This document shows, in pieces, positions 31,740-42,216 of a stretch of DNA of 64,000 nucleotides. Numbering within the stretch: the stretch's first letter is position 1; the number at the start of each line of letters is the position of its first letter. Source of the DNA: Karstenula rhodostoma CBS 690.94. Taxonomy: Eukaryota; Ascomycota; Dothideomycetes; Pleosporales; Didymosphaeriaceae. The notes under the pieces were generated by a model. It was given only the letters and a program-made list of their open reading frames with translations. It did no database searches and was not told where the DNA came from. Location of the stretch: positions 1,509,132 through 1,573,131 of the forward strand of contig MU001503.1 in the NCBI GenBank assembly GCA_010093485.1. Direction: 5' to 3'. The translations under genes and the position numbers were made by a program.

Positions 31740-32519
31740 TCACGGCCACATGTCATAGTCCGGGAACCACCGCCCATGTATCCTCTCCGCATACTCGACC
31801 ACCACGGGAAACTCCCCCTTCAACAGCCTCCTCGTGTCCGGCGCCGCATCGCACACGAGGTTGCTCACCACGAATCCAAACACGGTCGCGTCCGCCTCGG
31901 TCGGCTCCTTGCGCCCAAGCACCCAGAAGCACCCATCCCGCGGCGCCGTCCGCCTGCTCTCCTCCAGCAGCCCGCTCACGCCGCCCCACACATCTCTGAC
32001 CAGCGCGCGCGACTCAGCATCAGAGAAGCGGCCCGCGCCCTGCTCGTACAGCTTGCGCACGTTGGCGCGGTAGGCCAGCAGCCCGATGACGAGGCGCATG
32101 GGATACGGGATCGCCCACAGCGCGTGGTCGCGCATGGTGTAGTAGTTCTGGACCCAGCGCTCGCGGCCCTGCATGAAGTACAATCGATCCTCGAGCAGCG
32201 CGCGGATGGCGAGATCCTGGCCTCTCTGCATGCTGCTCAGGCCTCCGTTGACATCTCTTACCACGCCGCGCTCGCTGAAGGCCTTCAGGATGAGCGTCGA
32301 GTCGGAGAGGAGCTCGGGAGGCGCGTCTGGGGGTGTGAAGTCGAGGTAGGGGATTTTTCCTCGGGGGCCGGAGCGCGGGCCTCCCACGCCGCATGTGTAG
32401 GGCGTGTGGGAGGTGCGCAGGCGGAACTCGACTTTCGTGACGAAGGGGGACCAGACGTATTGGTTTGGCGTGTTCCAGCCGCGGTAGAGGGTTATGGCGG
32501 GGGAGGACTTGGATGCCAT
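31740..32519 (-). CDS. Metaxin/FAXC-like GST-fold protein
   Basis: Single exon, 259 residues from the ATG at 32519 (an upstream in-frame extension exists, but MASKSSPAITLYRGW is the natural start). The N-terminal thioredoxin-like part reads ITLYRGWNTPNQYVWSPFVTKVEFRLR, then the cis-Pro-type segment RGKIPYLDF and STLILKAF, the pattern of the FAXC/metaxin group of glutathione-transferase-fold proteins. The C-terminal helical domain includes ALLEDRLYFMQGRERWVQNYY and the conserved WVLGRKEPTEADATVFGFV, where the Asp caps a helix as in GSTs. The family lacks clear enzyme activity in several members; metaxins act in mitochondrial outer-membrane import, FAXC-type proteins are less well defined. Which branch this belongs to cannot be settled here. 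Confidence 0.78.
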   Translation of the reverse strand: MASKSSPAITLYRGWNTPNQYVWSPFVTKVEFRLRTSHTPYTCGVGGPRSGPRGKIPYLDFTPPDAPPELLSDSTLILKAFSERGVVRDVNGGLSSMQRGQDLAIRALLEDRLYFMQGRERWVQNYYTMRDHALWAIPYPMRLVIGLLAYRANVRKLYEQGAGRFSDAESRALVRDVWGGVSGLLEESRRTAPRDGCFWVLGRKEPTEADATVFGFVVSNLVCDAAPDTRRLLKGEFPVVVEYAERIHGRWFPDYDMWP

Positions 32520-33521
32520 TGTGTGGATGGGGTGGTTTGGGGACTGGATGAAATATGGTGATTTGATGCAAGGAAAGCGAAACAAAAGAATAGTAATACT
32601 GGAGGATACAAGAGTGATATTGATCAGTAGATTGATGTTGGTGTTTCTGAGATTGCAAAGGTGGCATTTCTTCAGGTTGTCTTATACTACTCGTGGGTAC
32701 GACGATGTCCGCATGCTCGTACATGAGGGCACTGACTCCCAAAGCTGGTGTATCAGACATTATGGGCGTTAGGACTAGCATGATGTCGGATATACGGAAG
32801 GACATGTTGAAGATGTCGTGCGATAGATGCAAGTCCGACGGTCCTGAAAGCTCGACGACGATGAGTGATGGAAGAAGACGCGCAACTATCGATGGAGCTC
32901 GGGCCACACCCATGTCGAGGAAGTTGCGACTACCATGCCATAGACAGACAACGACATCCCTCATCTTGCCAGGTCTCGAGATGTCTTGACACATACAGAA
33001 TATTCGGAGTGGCCTCAGTACCCAATGACGTTCCCCAATTGCGATTGCAAGGCAGCGAATGGTGCGAGGCAAGCGCGATTCGCGCCACTTGCTACCACGG
33101 TAGACGACACGAGGAAGCGCCCAACAATCCAACACAATCGCCGCCATGGACGCTCTTCAGCCTCGTCCACTGCTCTGCTTTGCGCAAACTCGTCCTCGCA
33201 GCACCTCTCACCCCGCCTGGCAAACGCTGTGGCCAGCACCCCGCGCACCGCTCCTGCCGACCAGGCAACAGGCCAGCCTCGTGCAACTGGGCGCACAGCT
33301 TCACGCGCCCACCCGCTGCCCTCTGCCCTCACCTTCACTGCGACGGCTGCCATATGACGTCCGCTGCCCGCTCCAAGCTGTCCCCACGATCTCACCCTCA
33401 CCCACCCCCACCTGCCACCAAGTGAGCTTCCCGCCGTACCCAGCAGCTCGCCTCGACCTCGCAAACCACAAACCAGGACCAAACTAACATATACAGGCCC
33501 AACTTGGTACTGCCGCCGACC
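32520..33521. promoter_or_regulatory. Divergent intergenic region
   Basis: About 1 kb between the FAXC-like and F-box-like start codons. Sequence CTAACATATACAG just before 33498 looks like the 3' end of a 5'-UTR intron of the F-box-like gene. A long minus-strand frame through this region is an antisense shadow. Confidence 0.4.
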
Positions 33522-34992
33522 ATGTCGTCACCCGCCGACCCGACCGCTCCCTCGCCCTTGCTGGACATCCCGCTCGAGATCCGCCACGCCATCTTCAGCC
33601 AAGTCGCAGCCGCCCGCAACATCAAGCCGCGCTACACCCTGCGCTATTGGTTCGAGAAGACGGACATCCAGGAGCAGATTGCCGAGAACCTGAAGAACGA
33701 CCCGGACGCGAACGTCACGTATGTGGCTGGCTATAACCACCAGTACAATGACGAGTACGAGCCTCTGATGCAGGACGATGAGGTTGAGGACGATGACGGA
33801 GAGAATGACGAGTGAGTGATTGCGCCTATCAATCCCGTCTATGCTTTGCGTGGTTTCCGCACATGGCTACCTGGCATACCTTTCGTACAGGTAGACTGTA
33901 CAGGAAGCACCGACCTGGCACTATTTGCTCCCTCGAACGCTAGCTAACGTACTCTTCAGAGCCGAGGATCAAGACGAGGACGCTGAGAGCGAGGAGGAGG
34001 ATGAGAACGAACATGACGAGGAGGATAATGGTGATGCTGTCGAGGACGAGGACGAGGACGAGAACATCGATGAGCTCATGTCTGACGACGTTACCGACGG
34101 AGCTGTCGCCGTCCCGAATATTGCGCAAGACGTTGATACGGCCACAACCTCCACCGATCTCGATCAGCCCGCTACGCAGAACAACCAGACCTTGGAGGAC
34201 ATCTATGCTCCCATCGCTGCCCCTACTGTCTCCATGCCCGATGCTCAGGATGAGAGCGAGGTTGCCGTAGCAGCTCCAGAGACAGAGGGAACCCACGACG
34301 CAGAGACGGCCGACGTTGGTGGAGACGACAGTACTGCTGGGGACGACGTCGCTGCTGAGACTGCTTCCTCAGACCCTCCTGCGCCCAAGGTCATCATCGT
34401 CAAGCCCAACCACATGTGGCGCCATGTCTCCAAGTTTATGCGCCTCACACAATGTCCTCCCCAGGCCAACCTGTTCGTCATCTCGAAGCAGCTCAACATT
34501 GAGGCCAAGAAGTGGTTCTACGACGTGGCGACGCTGAACATCGACGCCACCGTTTCCTTCTCTCACTTCTCCTTCTTCGAGCTTGCCCTGAACAAACTCG
34601 CCGAAGCCCCCTTCTCACCCATGGAGAACATCAAGAGCGCCGAGATCACCTTCGTCTGGGACACGACCTGGATCCGCGCCGAGTCCACTGGCTTTGCCGG
34701 CGCCGTCTTCCCCGTCCTCCTCAAGAGCCGCGTCGACTTCATCTTGGAGATCCTGCTGCGCGCCCCCGAGCTAGAGAAGCTCAAGATCACATGGCACGAT
34801 TCCGCGCAGGACGACGGCGCCATGCAGCTCCGCGCCGACACGTTGGAGCCGTTCATCATGAACCTCCATGCTACGGTCGAGACGGAGGACCACTACATTG
34901 CGCCGGATGCGAAGCCGCGTGCAAGCAGCCGCGCGGGCAAGCAGCGGCTGGAGTTCAAGGCCCTGTTTGACAATGGCTGCGAGACGTTCTAG
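33522..34992 (+). CDS. F-box-like protein with long acidic insert
   Basis: Two exons, 33522-33811 and 33960-34992, join in frame across a 148-nt intron (GTGAGT...CTTCAG, with GCTAACG near its end) to give 440 residues. The N-terminus, SPLLDIPLEIRHAIFSQVAA, resembles the F-box start LLDLPxEIRxxIF common in fungal F-box-like proteins, which would link to Skp1 in an SCF ubiquitin ligase. The middle (about residues 80-220) is extremely acidic, with runs of Asp/Glu, then Ala/Thr-rich. The last half, starting KPNHMWRHVSKFMRLTQCPPQ, is a folded region with ISKQLNIEAKKWFYDVATL, a pattern typical of fungal proteins of this type. The intron lies inside the acidic tract, so it has no visible effect on the folded parts. 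Confidence 0.78.
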
Positions 34993-36595
34993 AGCGCGAT
35001 GCGGCGCTGGGACAAGTTTGGGTTTTTGACGCCGCACTGTGGCAGGATTCTAAACCTGCACCGGGTGGTTCATTGCCTACTTGCAGACTTTGTCCTTTCG
35101 ATGGCTGTACCCTAGCCAGTATTTGTCTGCTTTGCTACACGGGCTTCGCGCCCTTTTCTTGAAGCTAGCATTTCACGGCAGTTTTGGAATCAAAAGGCGT
35201 TACGGTGCAAATCTTGGGTCGGTTTTCGCTGTTTGACATGGCAGATTCATGGGATTTACATGTTATGAAAGGGAGTATGCGGGATATGATACCCTAAGTA
35301 GCGAAATAGCTGGCTGGCTTGAATGGATGATGTTGGCTTGCATTTGAAAACGTGTGTTTGCTCTCTTGTTGAATTGAATGCAAGTGATGTATGTACGTGG
35401 CGTGGTGCGATTGCTGCGAGTGGGTGGGGATTGGGATAGGTACGGTAGGTTATTTGAGCGAGTAAAGCGCGATCAAGGAGGTGTGTGGAGAGTAGATAGG
35501 TCGTCAGTAGTAAGGGATGGTGTAATGTGAGCGGTAGGGGAGATGGTTATGCATGCGCGGGTATTGGCTGTTCGAGATGCTGTAGGCTTGCCTTGCTTGT
35601 GGGATGCTGGGTAATGGATTGGGGTGGGTGGTAGCGAGCAATGAGACAGGTCACTAGTTGCCGCATCTCTCCTTCTTGGCATCTTTGGAAAGGCGTATCA
35701 ATACCGGAAGGGATGCAAGTTTACGAGGTAGGGGCAGACGTGTTAATGTCTATCACCAGGTAGACGAGTGCAAAACACATTGGGAGATGGAGGTGTATGA
35801 TGATGAGATGACTAGTGTGTCCAGGAGACTCCATTGGCGAGTTCGATGCTTGTTGGATGTTGTGGGGATGGGCGGTGGGCGGGGGGCGGTTGTTCGGTGG
35901 GGATGATGGCACTGGGATATTTTGGGCTGGAGCGGGCAGGGTAACATGTGGGGATCTCGGGGCCGTGGAAGACAACAGGGAGGCGTCCGCGAGGAGGAGG
36001 GAGGGTGTAATGGGGGGTGGCGGGCAGGGTAATGGGGTGGAGGTAGAGGTGGGCATGGTTGTGAGATGGATTTGGGTTTGGGCGGAGGTGAAGTAGGTGG
36101 AGACGAGATGGGATGGGATAAGGGGGTTTCGCCCGGTCGCAAAAGGAAGCTTTACTGGCCTCTCGCGTGTGTATAAGATGTGGCTGGACTGTAGGGAATT
36201 AACGACGGTGGGTTATAGTTGCGGAAGACCTGGTACACTCGGCGTCCCGAAGCGCGTCAACGAGACAGTCGATGTCTTCACTCTACGCACCAGTGATAGA
36301 GTACGCTTGACTCTAGCGATAAGCCTTCACCCAAGGCATGCGTACAGCCGACGTTCTTCGCATAATCTTAGATTAGTAGATTGTTTTGCGCGACAGCTAT
36401 CGCGAGATCTGAGCAGGATATCGAGAGAAAGAATGGACAGGAAGACCCTGCAATACCAGATGTTTGTAGGCCACGAGCATGTCGTAGAAAAAGTCTGAGC
36501 TGTCTGTAGTGCCTATGGGAGCGCTTCAAGCGACCTCCCTCTCCATCGAAGTAGCAAAAACACATCCCCAACCCCTTCTGGGGGCGCAAAAAAGC
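34993..36595. other. Intergenic, no gene seen
   Basis: 1.6 kb with G-rich plus-strand runs (about 35860-36090) giving low-complexity Pro-rich ORFs on the minus strand that I do not accept as genes. No repeat family recognised. Confidence 0.45.
36588..36593 (-). terminator. Pol III terminator of tRNA-Ala
   Basis: Six T in the transcribed direction, beginning three bases past the discriminator base. Confidence 0.8.
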
Positions 36596-36732
36596 TGGAC
36601 TTGCTGGGAATCGAACCCAGGACCTTTCGCAGACACATGCGGATGATGCGAAGCGAACCTATGAATGTTAGTTAAGTGTGAGAGGGATGGTGGAGGTGGA
36701 AAGCTTACATTATACCCCTAAACCACAAGCCC
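36596..36732 (-). tRNA. tRNA-Ala(CGC) with two introns, one of GT-AG type in the D-arm
   Basis: Acceptor GGGCTTG pairs with CAAGTCC, giving the G3-U70 wobble pair that marks alanine tRNAs, with A73. U8, the T-arm CTGGG-TTCGATT-CCCAG and the anticodon stem TTCGC with GCGAA are intact; the anticodon is CGC (36648-36650). A 15-nt intron (36632-36646) follows position 37. A further 50 nt (36659-36708) lie between positions 25 and 26, at the junction of D-stem and anticodon stem. This insert begins GTAAGC, contains TTAACTAACATT, and ends TAG. Removing both leaves a 72-nt tRNA. The A box TGGTTTAGGGG lies before the insert. Identity elements are all kept, which argues against a dead gene. Confidence 0.9.
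36659..36708 (-). other. GT-AG intron-like insert in the D-arm of tRNA-Ala
   Basis: 50 nt. 5' GTAAGC, pyrimidine-rich middle (TTTCCACCTCCACCATCCC), perfect fungal branch consensus CTAAC about nine bases from the end, 3' TAG. The boundary is ambiguous by one base because the base after the insert equals its first base, but one choice gives exact GT...AG ends. It shares signals but not sequence with the tRNA-Pro insert. Confidence 0.75.
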
Positions 36733-37565
36733 GAGTGTATTTCGATGACTAATCGCACAAAATGTAAGATTATATACCACATAAATATGTTGAGAGGAAG
36801 AGATGTGTTGGCGGTGGGGAAGGCAGGGCGGTGGTGGGGAGGAGCGCTAGGCCCTACTTAGACAATTTTGCATGCATGTGGGCTCGCTACGGGGTAAACG
36901 CAACTGGAGGGTGAGGGTGTGCAGACTCGAGAGAGGGTAAGGTGATAACAGTAAGGGATCACGTATTTTTGCGAAAAGATGCGCAAAGGCATTGTCTGTT
37001 GCGTGGTGCTAGTTTGTAGTAATTAGAGAGCACATCTGTATGCAGCTTGGAGGCCTCCAGCGCGCCATCTTGTAGGATTTGATTGAGTATCATGTACCTT
37101 ACGATGGAAGCTGTTCTTTACATTTCTCTACCTTTTAGCTCTGAGGACGTTTCACTTGCACCCTAGATATTATTGATCGCACGCCGGTTTAGTGTCTCGC
37201 TACGCTAACATCTTGCGAATACCACCACTCTCACGGGAACATAAAGACCGGATATAAGCTGAGGCCTTCGCTAACATATATAAAGTTAACCCTCGAGTAA
37301 CTCAGGCTACTATACAAGTTTAAAATCTTAAACTAATACTTTATCGCCGGTGTTCACCTTGCCGTGAGAGACCGTTCTCGTACATGGATGAAATGTGGGG
37401 ACGGTGCGCTAATAAGATCAACCGCTAGCAGACTCTTCTCTGGTGGCAAGATCCGCTCACCACCGAATTGTCTGTTGAGGATTTGTCTTGACCGTAGGCT
37501 TATATACAATTAGAATTAAGCATCCTTCATCAAGCTTAGTCACCAAGCGCGTTCAGCGCGCACTC
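36733..37565. other. Intergenic, moderately AT-rich
   Basis: Between the tRNA-Ala and tRNA-Tyr genes. Patches such as 37268-37345 are AT-rich with few CA/TG and may be old, lightly mutated repeat remnants. No ORF of note. Confidence 0.4.
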
Positions 37566-37651
37566 CTCCGCTTGGTGTAGTTGGTTTATCACGTTCGACT
37601 GTAATATCTGTTGTAATCGAAAGGTCTCCAGTTCGACTCTGGAAGCGGAGA
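37566..37651 (+). tRNA. tRNA-Tyr(GTA) with 11-nt intron
   Basis: Acceptor CTCCGCT pairs fully with AGCGGAG, giving C1-G72 and A73, the eukaryotic tyrosine identity elements. U8, the D-arm GTGT with TCAC and the G18-G19 pair, anticodon stem TTCGA with TCGAA, T-arm TCCAG-TTCGACT-CTGGA are all present. Anticodon GTA is at 37601-37603. The intron 37605-37615 follows position 37; an intron is nearly universal in eukaryotic tRNA-Tyr genes and needed for modification of U35. Mature length 75 nt. A TTTTT terminator lies at 37661-37665. No D-arm insert. Confidence 0.92.
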
Positions 37652-38346
37652 AAGCCATTCTTTTTGCCTTTTTGTTTTCTTATTTAACAATATTGCAGTC
37701 AACCTCGTCGCTCCCAGAACTAAAAAAATTGACTGGGGCAAATAAGATAACTTTTTCATCGTTTTTACAGATGCGAAACCGCAAAGTAGATCTTGGTGCT
37801 ATGCAGGAAGAGCTGCGTGGCTTTGAATTTTGCTCATGTACTAGTCTTATTAGAACGTATCTGTGAAAACTATGCGGAGCCGTGGAGGATGTGAGTGACT
37901 TCAAATATCAGCCAAACGATAATAGCGCATGGGTGGAGGATGTGCACTAAGTCTTTCACCGGTCTGGGAGTATCATTGTCCAGGAGTACACAGAATCATA
38001 CAGCCAGCCTTCCGTGGTCACATACCGTGAGGGCATCTGCACATGATGTACCGTTAGGAAGGAAGGAAGTACGCGCACGCTGTATAGTACAACGCTTCAT
38101 TTTGTGTTACTTTTGGGCGGTAATCCATACTTTGTGTATTACTTTGTGGGACACCACTTCGTGGTTCGTGCCAACGATTAAAAAATCATGCACGCTGTAT
38201 GAGGCTGTGCCCCGCGTCTGCCTAATCGCGGGGGTAGCAAGCGCAGTCATGCCGCATTGGAAGAGATCACTCAACAAGCGATAACACCATCTGAACTGCA
38301 CATGTGCAGTCAACTGTAACCTCGACAACCTACTTGCATCACAAAG
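37652..38346. other. Intergenic with a decayed gene fragment
   Basis: Upstream flank of the HET gene. It contains the fragment at about 38088-38190 that resembles the 7.2 kb remnant. Confidence 0.4.
38088..38190 (+). pseudogene. Second copy of the 7.2-kb remnant, with stop
   Basis: About 100 bp clearly alignable by eye to 7200-7305. In the shared frame it reads FVYYFVGHHFVVRAND and then a stop, against FVYHFTGHYFVVRVNN at 7.2 kb. The similarity is in coding-like positions, so both derive from one protein family, which I do not recognise. It is truncated on both sides. Confidence 0.45.
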
Positions 38347-40453
38347 ATGGTCCGGAATGGACTCTACGAGTATCACGGGACGAAGGAGGAACTAGCAAAA
38401 TGGGCTCACTCCAACCCAGGCGGCTGCTCAACTTGCTGTAACTTGGATTACGATAGCTGGTTTTACGGAGTTCCAATAAGACTTGCAAAGCTGCCAAAAT
38501 CTAGGGAGAGTTGCAGTTTTTGTGATATCCTGTTCAAGGTAACTCAAACCCCCTACTTTGCCTCGTTCAGTAAAGTAGGTCCAATATACTGGATGTGCGC
38601 TTTCACACCGGTAGAGAGCTCCAGAGGGGATAAGAGCCTCCCTCGCTTGTTGGTTCGATTAGACGCCGCCGACTTGGTAATCGATGATGAGGACGGACTG
38701 GAGGATGATGAGCTGGAAGGGGATCAACTAGGGACTGGCGAGTTGGAAAGTACTGAACCCAAATACACTTCGTTCGACACGTTGGAGATACTTTTCTTGC
38801 AAGGTGAGGGGACTACAACACATTGTAAGAAAGAACTAATTCTGCTCAGCTCATCCAGAATGGCCATTCAGCACAGCAAAAAAATTGATATCCGGGAGTA
38901 CGTCATCCAAAGAAGCACTTGCAAACATTCGTGCTTGGTTGAAAGAGTGTGACCAGCTCCATCCAGCTTGTAGTAGATCAGATGTGTTTGTTCCACGACG
39001 ACTCCTTACTGTGGATACCCAGAAACAAAGTACAACGCTCGTAGAGCTCGACCCTGGTCATGCACCTGTAACTTACGCGTGTTTGTCTCATTGTTGGGGG
39101 TCGCGTCAACCTTTAACGACCACTACCGCAACTAGACAGCAAAGAAAGAACGGCATTGATTGGCACGAGCTACCAAAGACATTCCAAGAGGCTCTAAGTT
39201 TGTGCAGCATGTTAGGGTTATCATACCTTTGGATCGACTCGCTTTGCATCATCCAAGACGATGACGATGATTGGGCTTCTGAAGCCTCGAAGATGGCCGA
39301 GGTTTACAGTAATTCCTACCTCACTATAGCCGCTTCTGCATCAAGAGATGATACAGAAGGATGCTTTAGGGTCTCTGATTGTCCCGCATACGGGTTTCAG
39401 ACCACGTTCGGAGATGAATCCGAAGTAGAGTTCTTCGTGCGGAAAGACATCCAGCACAACTACGCCAGTTTCCGAAAAATTCACACTATTTCTGATGGTA
39501 AATGGACTATGCTGGGCTCGTGGCCTTTCATGCAGCGCGCTTGGGCTTTCCAAGAAAGACTTCTATTACCACGCGTTCTACACCTCGGCCCCTCTGAAGC
39601 TGTCTGGGAGTGCCAGAAGCACACCCTATGCGAGTGTTCCGAGAAAGACTCGCAGTTTGACTCGCCTCATCTGATCCGCAAGAGCAATTGGTTCAGTGGT
39701 ATGAGTGATCCTTCTCAAGAGGCTGCTTCCCAACTCTGGCAAAAGATTGTTATGGAGTATACTTGCCGGCGCCTCACGTTTCAGAAAGATGTATTCCCAG
39801 CACTGTCGGGTATCGCCAGGCAGTTCCAGACCTTTGCCAGCTTTGGTGGAACAAGAGAATATCCAGGTACATACCTAGCTGGTATGTGGAGAAGTGATCT
39901 GATGCAGCAACTCATGTGGTTCAACTCGAACTCAAATTACCTGTCAAAACCTGTCGACGCAAGAGAGCTGCCGGTCCCGTCTTGGTCTTGGGCCGCATCC
40001 GAGGGGGGCGGAGTTGCATTTTATCAGCAAGCATTTTCTTCTGGAGATTTCATTGAAGAAACAAAGATATTGAGTTGCAGTTGTGAACTACTGACCCCAA
40101 ATCTTTATGGGGAGGTCGTCGCTGGCCATCTCCAGCTGCAAGCCCAGGTCTTGTTACTTGGCCTCCATCGGGCAGCCAAATCTCATGAACACTATTTCAC
40201 GGAACATAATCACGACGGTCTTTCTGCAAAGTTCGCGTCAATCAACATTCGACTGGATTTCGAGTACGACTTTACTGGAAAATATACACATAAGCTATGG
40301 GAGTCCACGTATACAACAGAGGATGTGTATGTGGCAAACATGGGAGCAGGGATTGCCGATTTGGTATTTTTCAGACGGGCAGCCCTTATACTCAAGAAGT
40401 CGGACTCCAAGGAGAAGATCGAGCGCATCACTACAGCTAACAAGTTCACCTAA
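38347..40453 (+). CDS. HET-domain protein (heterokaryon incompatibility)
   Basis: Two exons, 38347-38803 and 38850-40453, give 686 residues. The 46-nt intron (GTGAGG...AACTAATTCTGCTCAG) removes an apparent frame break and joins LEILFLQ to AHPEWPFSTAKKLISG. The HET domain spans about residues 226-375: VTYACLSHCWG, then LPKTFQEALSLC, YLWIDSLCIIQDD and YSNSYLTIAASAS, with the typical WAFQERLL downstream. HET proteins trigger cell death when genetically different hyphae fuse, and also form part of fungal innate-immunity-like systems. The N-terminal region has two CxxC-like pairs (CSTCC, CSFC), common in this class. The stop lies one base before the AT-rich block, and the gene itself shows no RIP-like damage. 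No partner gene such as a NLR is visible beside it. Confidence 0.9.
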
Positions 40454-40660
40454 AAGGGGTATATTTTTAATTTTTTAAATTTCCCTAAATAGTATATCCT
40501 TTTATATAATATAGTATAGTTAAATTTCCCTATTATAATAACTTAATATACCTATCTTAGTACCTCTAAAAAATATTATAAATTTATATAAATTTACTTT
40601 AAATATTTAATTTATTTTTATATATTTTTAAATTTCTATAAAATTTATTTTATTTATAAG

Positions 40661-40988
40661 CTATAAAGCTATATATATTTAGTATAATACTAATAGTTAA
40701 CTATTAATACTAGAATTTAAAACTAAAGCTCTACTATATATATCTATTATAGTACTAATAGTTAATTATTAATATTAAAATCTAAAGCTAGAGCTCTATT
40801 ATATATATTTATTATAGTACTAATAGTTAATTATTAGTACTAGAATCTAAAGCTAGAGCTCTACTATATATATTTATTATAATACTAATAGTTAATTATT
40901 AGTACTAGAATCTAAGGCTAGAGCTTTACTATATATATTTATTATAGTACTAATAATTAACTATTAGTACTAGAATTTAAGACTAAAG
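40661..40988. repeat. 65-bp tandem repeat, about five units
   Basis: Five near-identical units of about 65 bp, each containing TAGTACTAATAGTTAATTATT and ending near CTAAAGCTAGAG, with differences mainly C/T and A/G as expected from RIP. Confidence 0.85.
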
Positions 40989-41040
40989 TTTTACTATATA
41001 CTAATTAGTTATATAATATTATAATATTAATTATTAACTT

Positions 41041-41285
41041 TACTAAGATTTTTATTAAGGTCTTTACTAGGGTTTTTACTAAAATCTTTATTAGAGTTTT
41101 TATTAAAACCTTTATTAAAGTTTTTATTAAGGCCTTTACTAAAGTCCTTATTATAAATAATATCTATTTCTTTAATATTACTATAGTTTCTATTAAAGTC
41201 TTTACTAAGGTTTTTATTAGAGTCTATATTTATTTCTTTAATATTTTTAAAACTTTTACTAGTATTTTTACTAGAGTTTTTAGTA
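41041..41285. repeat. 12-bp degenerate minisatellite
   Basis: Repeated 12-mers of the form TCTTTACTAGGG / TTTTTATTAAAG in two stretches (about 41041-41153 and 41186-41285). The unit is a multiple of three, so it may be the remnant of a protein repeat, now decayed. Confidence 0.7.
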
Positions 41286-41602
41286 AAGTAATTTAATATA
41301 TTAATAAATCCTCTTTTATTAATAATATACTTTTTAATTATATTTTTAATATAATTACTTTTATATATTATTTTAATATTATTTAATATATTTTTTACTT
41401 ATATATATCTTTATAGTCCTTCTAGTTTATTTATAATCTATTATAAGTATTTTTACTAAATTATATTTATATATTTTTATAATTTAATTAGTATCTATTC
41501 TATATTATTTTATAGATCTTTATAAAGTACTCTATTATACTAAAAATAACTCTAAAGTACCCTTTAAAAGTAATATATAAACTATAATATATATTATTTT
41601 AT

Positions 41603-41851
41603 TATTATAAGGATTAATTTAATCTAAGGTTAAATCCCCTTATAGAATATTTATTTATCTTTAAGTTTAGACCTTATCTAGTAGCCTATATATAGATTAG
41701 TTAGTAAATTTTAAATATCTAGTATATAGAAAGTCCCTTCCTAAAACTCTCTCTATTTTAGTATTTTAAGTTTAGTTTTAATTTATATAGTTTTTTCTAT
41801 CTATTTAATTCTAAGAGTATTTACTCTATTTAGCTATATTCTAGTTTTATA
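41603..41851 (+). repeat. Left LTR of the Gypsy element
   Basis: 249 bp, alignable along its whole length with 50931-51179; differences are mostly C/T or A/G. Flanked on the left by TTTAT; the right LTR is followed by ATTAT, so a 4-5 bp target duplication is possible but imperfect. Confidence 0.8.
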
Positions 41852-41960
41852 TTAAATTTAAAACCTTTTTTTTTTAGCTAGAGATTAGTAACTATAATAT
41901 CTACCTTTAGCTCTTTAGGTATAAAAAGGTTTACTAAAATCCTAAATTTTTTTTTTAAAT

Positions 41961-42216
41961 TAGCTATTAAGGTACTAGAATATCCTCTAAAGTCCTTATT
42001 AAAGACTAGCTATTAAAATACTAGAATATTCTCTAAAGTTTTTATTAAAGGCTAGCTATTAAGATACTAAAATATCCTCTAAAGTCCTTATTAAAGGCTA
42101 GCTATTAAGGTACTAGAATATTCTCTAAAATCCTTATTAAAAACTAGCTATTAAAATACTAAAATATCCTCTAAAATTTTTATTAAAAATTAGCTATTAA
42201 GGTACTAGAATATCCT
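41961..42216. repeat. 46-bp tandem repeat, 5-6 units
   Basis: Units of 46 bp carrying GCTATTAAGGTACTAGAATA then TCCTCTAAAGTCCTTATTAA. The units differ mainly at C/T and A/G positions. It lies just inside the left LTR of the Gypsy element. Confidence 0.85.

Noticed and set aside
31776..32561. 261-codon plus-strand ORF
   Set aside because: Complementary shadow of the FAXC-like gene.
32020..33147. 375-codon minus-strand ORF overlapping the FAXC-like gene
   Set aside because: It runs in another frame of the FAXC-like gene on the same strand and continues through its promoter; composition is His/Arg/Pro-rich as expected of a frame shadow, with no domain.
35721..36142. Pro-rich minus-strand ORFs
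   Set aside because: Low-complexity translation of a G-rich tract, no start context or domain.
37567..37650. Aspartate-like tRNA with altered anticodon
   Set aside because: Shifting the acceptor by one base gives C1-G72, U8 and A73 and a perfect seven-pair stem, all typical of tRNA-Tyr(GTA) with its usual intron; no chimera is needed.
38804..38890. Frameshift in the HET gene at the A7 run near 38878
   Set aside because: First looked like an indel, but a 46-nt intron with good donor, branch and acceptor joins the two frames exactly, so the gene is intact.
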